NCBI GenBank assembly: GCA_030039095.1
Contig: JASHQP010000067.1
Span: forward strand, 1-6,109
DNA from: Streptosporangiaceae bacterium
Lineage (GTDB): Bacteria; Actinomycetota; Actinomycetes; Streptosporangiales; Streptosporangiaceae
DNA: 6,109 nt
Direction of reading: 5' to 3'
The position numbers and the translations under genes are program-made. Positions 1-5,428 of this stretch are shown piece after piece. Every line of letters starts with the position of its first letter. Position 1 is the first letter of the stretch. The notes beneath the pieces are model-generated. The model had not been told where the DNA came from and ran no database searches. It was given only the letters and a program-made list of their open reading frames with translations.

Positions 1-1
1 T

Positions 2-1981
2 ATCGATCACTACGCCGCGCTGGCACCGGACCGCCCGGCCCTTCGCACCGACGCCGGGCCGGTCAGCTACCGGGTCCTGGCGGACGCCATCGACCGCAGC
101 GCTAGGGCCCTGCTCGCGGCCGGAGTGGCCCCGGGCGACCGGGTCGGCCTGCTGTCGACGCCGCGGCCGGTCTTCGTCGTCTCCTACCTCGCCGCCACCA
201 AGATCGGCGCTATCTGGTTCGGCCTCAACCCGCGCTACACCGTGCCGGAGATGGCGTATGTGCTCGGCGACGCCGAGCCGCGGCTGGTGCTGTCCGTCGA
301 GGAATTCGAGGGCCGCCGGCTGGCCGACGACCTTCGGCAAGCCGCCCGCGACGCGGGGCGGGAGCACGCCGTCCACATCCTCGGTTCGGCCGGTCCGCTG
401 CTCGCGGCCGACAGCGAGCTCGACGCCGCCGGCGTGGGCATCGACGCTGCCGCCGTGGCCGGCCGCGCGACCGCGGTGGACCCGCAGGACGTGGCGATTC
501 TCGTGTACACCTCGGGCAGCACCGGCCGCCCGAAGGGCGCTCTGCTGCGCCACTCCGGGCTCGTCCGGCTCGGCCGCGTCCAGACCGCGGCGTACCGCGT
601 CGCGCAGGCCAGGACCGTCGGCGACGGGCCGATCAACCACGTCGGGATGCCCGGCGACATCCTGGCGATGGTCGCGGTCTCCGGCGGCTCGCTGCGCCTG
701 CACGAGCGTTTCGACGCCGGCGCGACGCTCGCGGCGATCGAGCGCGACCGGCTCAACATGATCTTCACCGGGGCGACACAGCTCCAGCGGATCATCGACC
801 ACCCGGCCTTCGGGCCCACGGATCTCTCGTCGCTGCAGGTGGTGGCCTGGGGCGGCGCGGCACTCCCGCTGCCGGCGATCCGGCGGCTGCGCGCACGCGG
901 GCTGTCGCTGATCACCACGTACGGAAGCAGCGAGGCGACGTCGTCGGTGAGCTACGCCGACTTTGACGCGCCCGACGACGTCCTCGCCGAGACCGTCGGC
1001 CGCCCCGACCCCGAACTCGACGTGCGGCTGCTGCGCGCCGACGGCGGCTGGGCGCAGCCCGGCGAGGAGGGCGAGGTGTGCCTGCGCCACCCGACGCTGA
1101 CGGCCGGGTACCTCGGCGCTCCCGGCGCGACGGCCGAGGCGTTCACCCCCGGCGGCTACCTGCGCATGGGCGACGTCGGGGTGCTGCGCGAGGACGGGAA
1201 CCTGCGGCTGATCGGGCGCACCAAGCAGGTCTTCCGGTCCGGCGGCTACAACATCTACCCTCGCGAGATCGAGCTGGCGCTGGAGAGCCACCCGGCCGTG
1301 AAGCTGGCCGCGGTCGTCCCCCGCCCCGACCCCGCCTACCAGGAGGTCGGCGTGGCCTACGTCGAGCTGCAGCCGGACGCGCACGCGACTCCCGCGGAAC
1401 TGCTCGGCTGGGCCCGCGGACGGCTGGCGAACTACAAGGTCCCCAAGGCCATCGTGTTTCTCGCCGAGCTGCCGACGCTGCCGAACGAGAAGATCGACAA
1501 GCGCCGCCTGCAGCGCCTCGCCGCCGGTGCCGACGACCCGGACCCGCAGCAGTTACCCGCCGGGGCGCTCGCCCGGCACGGCCGCCAGCGTCATCATCGC
1601 TGGTCCACGATCCGGCGCATCTTCCCGGCCGAGCGCTCCACGGTCTCCGGTTCCGTGACGTCGACGCGGACGGTCACGCCGACCGAGTTCTTGACCAGGC
1701 CGGCCAGGGCCTTCCCGTGTTCACCGGCCAGTGCGGCGTCGGCGTCTGGGCGGCGCTCGACACGGACGGTCAGCTCGTCGGTGCGCCCGGGCCGGGTCAG
1801 CACGCACTGGAAGTGCGGCGACAGGCCCGGCACGCGCAGGATGAGCTCCTCGATCTGCGACGGGAACAGGTTCACCCCGCGGAGCACGATCATGTCGTCG
1901 CTGCGGCCGGACACGCGCCGCAGCCGCCGCATCGGCCGGGCCGTGCCCGGCAGCAGGGAGGTGATGTCACGGGTGCGGTAG
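2..1981 (+). CDS. Class I acyl-CoA synthetase (AMP-dependent synthetase/ligase), 5'-truncated
   Basis: Predicted cytoplasmic enzyme that activates a carboxylic acid to acyl-AMP and then acyl-CoA. The frame is open from base 2 and already reads as family sequence before the first internal ATG at 125 (a P-D-R-P-A-L segment, then a Y-x-x-L segment), so the true start lies left of the window. Numbering from base 2, the A3 phosphate loop TSGSTGRPKG is at residues 170-179, the A5 motif YGSSE at 307-311, the GD of A7 at 390-391, GRTK of A8 at 405-408, and the A10 catalytic lysine (NEKIDK) is K497. Family homology ends near base 1535. No in-frame stop follows until TAG at 1979-1981, so about 150 C-terminal codons are non-family sequence, most of them antisense to the neighbouring ligase gene. 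The last part is therefore either a real tail or the result of a lost stop or a sequence error. Substrate unknown; fatty, aromatic or steroid side-chain acids are all possible. Confidence 0.9.
   Translation: MDHYAALAPDRPALRTDAGPVSYRVLADAIDRSARALLAAGVAPGDRVGLLSTPRPVFVVSYLAATKIGAIWFGLNPRYTVPEMAYVLGDAEPRLVLSVEEFEGRRLADDLRQAARDAGREHAVHILGSAGPLLAADSELDAAGVGIDAAAVAGRATAVDPQDVAILVYTSGSTGRPKGALLRHSGLVRLGRVQTAAYRVAQARTVGDGPINHVGMPGDILAMVAVSGGSLRLHERFDAGATLAAIERDRLNMIFTGATQLQRIIDHPAFGPTDLSSLQVVAWGGAALPLPAIRRLRARGLSLITTYGSSEATSSVSYADFDAPDDVLAETVGRPDPELDVRLLRADGGWAQPGEEGEVCLRHPTLTAGYLGAPGATAEAFTPGGYLRMGDVGVLREDGNLRLIGRTKQVFRSGGYNIYPREIELALESHPAVKLAAVVPRPDPAYQEVGVAYVELQPDAHATPAELLGWARGRLANYKVPKAIVFLAELPTLPNEKIDKRRLQRLAAGADDPDPQQLPAGALARHGRQRHHRWSTIRRIFPAERSTVSGSVTSTRTVTPTEFLTRPARAFPCSPASAASASGRRSTRTVSSSVRPGRVSTHWKCGDRPGTRRMSSSICDGNRFTPRSTIMSSLRPDTRRSRRIGRAVPGSREVMSRVR
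1585..1603. terminator. Hairpin at the convergent gene ends, weak terminator candidate
   Basis: CCAGCG (1585-1590) and CGCTGG (1598-1603) form a 6-bp stem with a 7-nt loop that contains the paaK-like stop codon. A second GC-rich stem, CCGGG/CCCGG, lies just left at about 1560-1576. Neither has a T-run, and such stems are frequent by chance in high-GC DNA, so termination here is only possible. Confidence 0.2.
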
Positions 1982-2898
1982 CGCACGACGGGCATGGCCT
2001 GCCTGGTCAGGCTCGTGAAGACGAGCTCGCCTTCCTCGCCGTCCGGCAGCACCTCGCCGGTGCCCGGGTCGACGATCTCGGGATAGAAATGGTCTTCCCA
2101 GACGTGCGGGCCGTCCTTCGTCTCGACGCACTCCATCGCGACCCCGGGCCCCATCACCTCCGACAGGCCGTAGATATCCAGGGCATGCATGCTGAAACGC
2201 TGCTCGATCTCGCGGCGCATCTCGTCGGTCCACGGCTCGGCGCCGAAGATGCCGATGCGCAGCGACGACTGCGCCGGGTCCATGCCCTGGCGCACCATCT
2301 CATCGAGAATGACGAGCATGTAGGACGGGGTGACCGCGATGATGTCGGGCCTGAAGTCGCGGATCAGGGTGACCTGGCGCTCGGTCACGCCGCCCGAAAC
2401 CGGGATGACGGTGCAGCCGAGCGCCTCGGCGCCGTAGTGCAGCCCGAGGCCGCCGGTGAACAAGCCGTACCCGTAGGCGACGTGGACGCGGTCACCTGGT
2501 CCCCCGCCCGCGGCGCGGATCGACCGGGCGACGAGCGCCGACCACATCTGCAGGTCTTCGGCCGTGTAGCCGACCACGGTCGGCTGGCCGGTCGTGCCGC
2601 TGCTCGCGTGGATCCGCGTGATCTGCGACATGGGAACCGCGAACATCCCGAAGGGGTACTGGGTGCGCAGGTCGCCCTTTGCCGTCAGCGGAAAGCGGCC
2701 CAGATCGGCGAGCGTGGTCACCTCGGACGGGTGCACGCCGGCGTCGTCGAAGGCCTGCCGGTAGAACGGCACGTTCTCGTAAGCGTGACCGAGCGACCAC
2801 TTCAGGCGCTGCAGCTGCACGTCCCTGAGCTCGTCGACGGACGCGCGCTCGATCGGCTCGAGCTCCTGCGGCCGAACTGGCGGCAGCGGCCTCCCCAT
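1594..2898 (-). CDS. paaK: PaaK-type phenylacetate/aryl-CoA ligase
   Basis: Predicted cytoplasmic AMP-forming ligase of the phenylacetate-CoA ligase family, making an aryl- or arylacetyl-CoA from the free acid, ATP and CoA. From the ATG at 2898 it has 434 residues, close to the usual PaaK length of about 440. Visible motifs: N-terminal VPFYRQAF (43-50), phosphate loop SSGTTGQPT (99-107), YGLSE (243-247) followed by GPGVAMEC, RYRTRD (306-311), GRSDD (331-335), GVNLFP (341-346), and the C-terminal catalytic-lysine region AGKMRR with K426. The ATG is chosen because GAGG lies 6 nt upstream; an in-frame GTG at 2910 would overlap the preceding stop by 4 nt but has a badly placed ribosome site. It lies 8 nt downstream of the LLM oxidoreductase gene and is probably in its operon. 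No other paa genes are visible, so phenylacetate itself is not assured as substrate. Its 3' end overlaps the open frame of the convergent acyl-CoA synthetase. Confidence 0.92.
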   Translation of the reverse strand: MGRPLPPVRPQELEPIERASVDELRDVQLQRLKWSLGHAYENVPFYRQAFDDAGVHPSEVTTLADLGRFPLTAKGDLRTQYPFGMFAVPMSQITRIHASSGTTGQPTVVGYTAEDLQMWSALVARSIRAAGGGPGDRVHVAYGYGLFTGGLGLHYGAEALGCTVIPVSGGVTERQVTLIRDFRPDIIAVTPSYMLVILDEMVRQGMDPAQSSLRIGIFGAEPWTDEMRREIEQRFSMHALDIYGLSEVMGPGVAMECVETKDGPHVWEDHFYPEIVDPGTGEVLPDGEEGELVFTSLTRQAMPVVRYRTRDITSLLPGTARPMRRLRRVSGRSDDMIVLRGVNLFPSQIEELILRVPGLSPHFQCVLTRPGRTDELTVRVERRPDADAALAGEHGKALAGLVKNSVGVTVRVDVTEPETVERSAGKMRRIVDQR

Positions 2899-2904
2899 GG
2901 GACC

Positions 2905-2908
2905 CCTC
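2905..2908 (-). promoter_or_regulatory. Ribosome binding site deciding the paaK-like start
   Basis: GAGG on the minus strand, 6 nt before the ATG at 2898, overlapping the stop codon of the LLM gene. It favours the ATG over the GTG at 2910, whose only purine run (GGAGA) directly abuts the start codon. The overlap with the upstream stop suggests translational coupling of the two genes. Confidence 0.6.
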
Positions 2909-4040
2909 ACTCTCCGGTCGCGGTGCCGGTTCCCGTGCCGGCAATGGCGGCTCGGGCTGCGCTGTCGTCTGCCTGCTGTACCGTCCGGGCCAGCTCGGCA
3001 AGCGTCTGCCGATCGGCGCTGCTGCGGACGCTGATCGAGAACTCGATGTCGGTGACGAGACCGGAGTAGCGCGACAGCAGCTTCTCCCCGATCTCGTCAT
3101 AGGTTCCTATCACCGCGAACTGGTTCAGCACGCCATCATCGATCAGCGCGGGCAGTTCCTCCCAGCGCTGCGCCCTGGACAGCAGCTTCGCCTCGGCGGC
3201 CAGTTCAGCGAGTCCGAGATGCTCGAATGCGGCCGCGTAGCCCGGCGTGGACGCGTAAAAGGCAATCCGGGCCCGCGCGTCACGGACCTTGGCGATCAGC
3301 TCGTCTTCCGATCGCGCGGATGCGACCAGCGGCTTCATGCAGACGCGGAACTTCTCCAGCGACCGGCCGGAACGGGCAGCACCCCGCTGGACTGCCGGGA
3401 GCATGACCTCGGCGATGTAGGAGGGCGTGCACACCGGGTGCGGGCGGATCCCGTCGGCGACCTCTCCGGCGACCGAGCACATGTACGTGTTGACCGAAGC
3501 CAGATGGACCGGAATATACGGGTCGGCGATCGGCCCGGCGTCGAACAGGGGAACCATCAGCGACAGCTGATAGTGCTCGCCGCTGAACTGCAGCGGCGTG
3601 CCGTTCTGCCAGCACTCCCACACCGCCCGCACGGCCGCCACGTACTCCCGCATCCACGGGCCCGGAGCCGACCAGGGCACTCCGTAGCGGCGCTGGATGT
3701 GACCGCGGACCTGCGTGCCCAGCCCGAGGGTGAACCGGCCCCGTGACAGCTTCTGCAGCGTCCACGCGTTCAGCGCCATCACGGTCGGGCTGCGGGGAAA
3801 GGCAATCGTGACGCCGGTCGTCAGCCGCAGCCGCTCGGTGTGCGCAGCAGCCAGGGTCAGCAGGCTGAACGGATCGTCCTTGGTCTCCTCCACCACGAGC
3901 CCGGTGTACCCGGCCTCCTCCAGCAGCCGCGCGTCGGCACCGACGCTCCAGATGTCCAGCGGAGTCTCGGGCGCCCGCAGTCCCGGATCCACCTTGCCCA
4001 GCGGAAGCAGCGTCTCGAGCCTCACCGGCCGGCTCCCCAT
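2907..4040 (-). CDS. LLM-class oxidoreductase, probably F420-dependent (TIGR03617-like)
   Basis: Predicted TIM-barrel oxidoreductase of the luciferase-like monooxygenase superfamily, 377 residues from the ATG at 4040. The layout matches the actinobacterial TIGR03617-type F420-dependent group: a first strand around LETLLPLG (8-15), EEAGYTGLVVEETKDDPF (41-58), HTERLRLTTGV (67-77), RSPTVMALNAWTLQKLSRGRFTLGLGTQ in the low 80s to 110, then GHIQRRYGVPW (113-123), and a C-terminal NQFAVIGTYDEIGEKL region. F420 use is inferred from family membership and was not shown by any single residue. The extreme C-terminus is a short Gly/Thr/Ala low-complexity tail. A TTG at 4049 could add three residues; neither start has a strong ribosome site. 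It is followed after 8 nt by the PaaK-type ligase and preceded, 60 nt upstream, by the end of the DUF347 gene, so it may have its own weak promoter or be read through. The redox substrate is unknown. Confidence 0.88.
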   Translation of the reverse strand: MGSRPVRLETLLPLGKVDPGLRAPETPLDIWSVGADARLLEEAGYTGLVVEETKDDPFSLLTLAAAHTERLRLTTGVTIAFPRSPTVMALNAWTLQKLSRGRFTLGLGTQVRGHIQRRYGVPWSAPGPWMREYVAAVRAVWECWQNGTPLQFSGEHYQLSLMVPLFDAGPIADPYIPVHLASVNTYMCSVAGEVADGIRPHPVCTPSYIAEVMLPAVQRGAARSGRSLEKFRVCMKPLVASARSEDELIAKVRDARARIAFYASTPGYAAAFEHLGLAELAAEAKLLSRAQRWEELPALIDDGVLNQFAVIGTYDEIGEKLLSRYSGLVTDIEFSISVRSSADRQTLAELARTVQQADDSAARAAIAGTGTGTATGE

Positions 4041-4062
4041 CTCGATCAACTCGGCATGACTG

Positions 4063-4089
4063 ACCCTAGCGCCAGCAGGTCACCCGCAA
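4063..4089 (-). promoter_or_regulatory. Weak candidate promoter for the LLM/paaK pair
   Basis: On the minus strand TTGCGG (4089-4084) and TAGGGT (4068-4063) are separated by 15 nt. TAGGGT fits the loose actinobacterial TAnnnT -10 pattern, but the spacing is shorter than the usual 17-18 nt. If used, transcription would start about 16 nt before the ATG at 4040. It is a guess from pattern only; read-through from the DUF347 gene is equally possible. Confidence 0.2.
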
Positions 4090-4097
4090 CGGGCGGG
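4083..4097 (-). terminator. Small hairpin between the DUF347 and LLM genes
   Basis: CCCGC and GCGGG form a 5-bp stem with a 5-nt loop, a few bases past the DUF347 stop codon. There is no T-run on either strand and the stem is short, so it is at best a weak terminator or attenuating structure in the 60-nt gap. Confidence 0.2.
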
Positions 4098-4100
4098 GAA

Positions 4101-4970
4101 CTAGAGCAGCGGATCGCGAGCCGGGTCGGAGATCACGTCCCTGATCACCGGCTCGGTCCCGGCCCGATCGCCCCGCCCGGTGGCGGCCGGCCGGCTGGCC
4201 GCGGACGGCGGCTGGATGTCGTACCGGGCGATCGCGGTGTAGCCGACCAGGATCACGATGAGCGCGAGCATGACCGCGGCCGTCGGGCCGTCGCCGTAGT
4301 TGAGGCCGCTGATGTCGTGCGGCTTGCTGAACCAGTCGGCGAACGAGGCGCCGAGCGGCCTGGTGACCACGTATGCGAACCAGAACGCCGCGATCGCGTT
4401 CATCCCCAGCCGCCACGCCACCGCCGGAACCAGGATCACCACGAAGAACGCCGTGGCCGAGCCCAGGTAGCCCAGATGCAGAACCGAGGCGGTGAAGTCG
4501 CCGAGCGCGGTGCCGAGGGCGAACGTGGCAAACACCGTGGCCCAGTAGAACAGCTCGCGGCGCGTGGTGGTGATGCTGTGGATCGACAGCGTGCCCTCGC
4601 TGCGGTACCAGACCGCGAAGACCACGGCCAGGATGCACGCCCACAGCGCGGTCGTGCCGCCGTACGGGATGCCGACGATCAGGTGCATGGCGTCGGCGAC
4701 GCCGGTGCCGAAGATCGCGATCGCCAGCGCCAGCAACCAGTACGCGGCGGCCACGTAGCGGCGGACCGAGAACTGGATGACCACGGCGATCACAAAGATC
4801 CCGCCCTCCACCACGGCGGCCAGGAAGTAGCCGTGCAGCGCGAGGTAGTCCGAGGTGGCCTCGCCGCCCGCCGTCGTGAGCAGCTTGATGACCCAGAACA
4901 GAAACGTAATCTCCGGCACCTTGGCGGCCAGGGGGCCGCGCCTGCTGGTGCCGGTGGCCGAATGCGCCAC
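4101..4970 (-). CDS. DUF347 / COG4705 multi-pass membrane protein
   Basis: Integral membrane protein of unknown function, 289 residues, matching the DUF347 repeat family (COG4705, 'membrane-anchored protein') by its opening KVPEITFLFWVIK, the central RRELFYW...FALGTALGD and the late NAIAAFWFAYVVTRPLGASFADW. Four repeats are visible, each with an aromatic-Trp pair, a Gly 10 residues after the Trp and an Asp 5 residues later: W26/G36/D41, W78/G88/D93, W143/G153/D158 and W197/G207/D212. Further hydrophobic helices lie around 50-68, 108-121, 172-186 and 230-246, then a polar Pro/Arg/Asp-rich tail of about 40 residues. The GTG start is preceded at good spacing by GAGGAGA. The gene is divergent from a padR-type gene, and a palindrome overlies its candidate promoter, so PadR control is likely. 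Membrane aspartates in repeated helices could suggest ion-coupled transport, but that is inference only. Confidence 0.85.
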   Translation of the reverse strand: MAHSATGTSRRGPLAAKVPEITFLFWVIKLLTTAGGEATSDYLALHGYFLAAVVEGGIFVIAVVIQFSVRRYVAAAYWLLALAIAIFGTGVADAMHLIVGIPYGGTTALWACILAVVFAVWYRSEGTLSIHSITTTRRELFYWATVFATFALGTALGDFTASVLHLGYLGSATAFFVVILVPAVAWRLGMNAIAAFWFAYVVTRPLGASFADWFSKPHDISGLNYGDGPTAAVMLALIVILVGYTAIARYDIQPPSAASRPAATGRGDRAGTEPVIRDVISDPARDPLL

Positions 4971-4974
4971 GGAA

Positions 4975-4981
4975 TCTCCTC
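4975..4981 (-). promoter_or_regulatory. Ribosome binding site of the DUF347 gene
   Basis: GAGGAGA on the minus strand, 4 nt before the GTG start at 4970. This is a strong Shine-Dalgarno match and supports the GTG start. Confidence 0.65.
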
Positions 4982-4988
4982 AGCCGGT

Positions 4989-5017
4989 CCCGCTATAACG
5001 GCAGCCGGTATAGCGGG
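4989..5017. promoter_or_regulatory. 29-bp palindrome, candidate PadR operator
   Basis: Perfect 9-bp inverted arms CCCGCTATA (4989-4997) and TATAGCGGG (5009-5017) flank an 11-nt spacer that is itself nearly palindromic, so 26 of 29 positions are symmetric. It lies in the 131-nt divergent region between the DUF347 and padR-type genes and covers the candidate -35 and -10 of the DUF347 gene. PadR dimers typically bind such dyads upstream of divergent targets. Binding by this PadR is inferred. It is too far from a 3' end to be a natural terminator. Confidence 0.6.
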
Positions 5018-5020
5018 CAA
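4992..5020 (-). promoter_or_regulatory. Candidate promoter of the DUF347 gene
   Basis: On the minus strand TTGCCC (5020-5015) and TATAGC (4997-4992) are spaced by exactly 17 nt, a sigma-70-type arrangement with four of six matches at each element. The predicted start point near 4985 leaves a leader of about 15 nt containing the GAGGAGA ribosome site. Both elements overlap the arms of the palindrome, the layout expected for repression by occlusion. Confidence 0.45.
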
Positions 5021-5038
5021 CAGCATAGTCGACGAACC

Positions 5039-5044
5039 TAGACT
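5039..5044 (+). promoter_or_regulatory. Possible -10 element for the padR-type gene
   Basis: TAGACT fits the TAnnnT -10 pattern and would give a leader of about 50 nt before the GTG at 5102. No convincing -35 is seen; the best is GCAACA at 5017-5022, 16 nt away, with three of six matches. A small dyad GACTG-G-CAGTC (5041-5051) overlaps it. Confidence 0.25.
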
Positions 5045-5089
5045 GGCAGTCCAAAGCTCAGGGCCGTTGCGCAAAGAAAAGCTAAAGCT

Positions 5090-5094
5090 GAGGA
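5090..5094 (+). promoter_or_regulatory. Ribosome binding site of the padR-type gene
   Basis: GAGGA, 7 nt before the GTG start at 5102. Good spacing, and it fixes the start of the regulator. Confidence 0.6.
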
Positions 5095-5101
5095 CGCCAC
5101 C

Positions 5102-5428
5102 GTGACCAACCGACTCGACCGCTGGGCAGATCCGCCGTTCCTGGTGCTGGCCAGCCTGGCGGACGAGCCCAAGCACGGGTACGCGATCATCCGCGACGTC
5201 TCCGAAACCATGGGCGTGCGGCTGACAGCGGGCACGCTCTACGCCGTGATCGCCCGGCTCGAGGCCGCCGGGCTGATCGAGCCGCTGGCCTCCGCCGACC
5301 GGCGCCGGCCGTATCAGATCACGGCGGCGGGGCGCGCCGCGCTGGCGGAGCAGTCGGCTCGCATGGGCCGGGTCGCGTCGCTCGCCCAGGCCCGCCTCGG
5401 CGGGCGCTACGGGTGGGCCGGCGCGTGA
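5102..5428 (+). CDS. PadR-family transcriptional regulator
   Basis: Small winged-helix repressor of 108 residues, the usual size for the short PadR subfamily (N-terminal winged helix with one short C-terminal dimerisation helix). Diagnostic PadR features are visible in order: FLVLASLADEPKHGYAI with HGY at 25-27, recognition-helix region TAGTLYAVIARLEAAGLIE (42-60), wing with RRRPYQIT (67-74), and the TAAGRAAL helix start (74-81). Starts at GTG 5102 behind a well-placed GAGGA. It is divergent from the DUF347 gene and overlaps the next membrane-protein gene by 4 nt (GTGA), so the two are translated together. It probably binds the palindrome at 4989-5017 and controls the divergent gene, and perhaps its own operon; the inducing signal is not evident. 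Confidence 0.92.
   Translation: MTNRLDRWADPPFLVLASLADEPKHGYAIIRDVSETMGVRLTAGTLYAVIARLEAAGLIEPLASADRRRPYQITAAGRAALAEQSARMGRVASLAQARLGGRYGWAGA

Noticed and set aside
235..918. 227-codon minus-strand frame inside the acyl-CoA synthetase
   Set aside because: Ser/Arg/Ala-rich shadow of a frame with all core adenylation motifs.
2911..2950. Repeated GTGCCGG-like units near the 3' end of the LLM gene
   Set aside because: They encode a short Gly/Thr/Ala tail and are too short and irregular to be a mobile or regulatory repeat.
1078..3069. 663-codon open frame on the + strand opposite the paaK-like gene
   Set aside because: Its translation is Arg/Pro/His/Gln-rich with no family motif, while the minus strand gives a full-length PaaK-type ligase. 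It is a high-GC antisense shadow.
3840..5105. 421-codon open frame on the + strand opposite the LLM and DUF347 genes
   Set aside because: Highly charged, repetitive composition with no recognisable domain, spanning two well-supported minus-strand genes and the divergent promoter region.
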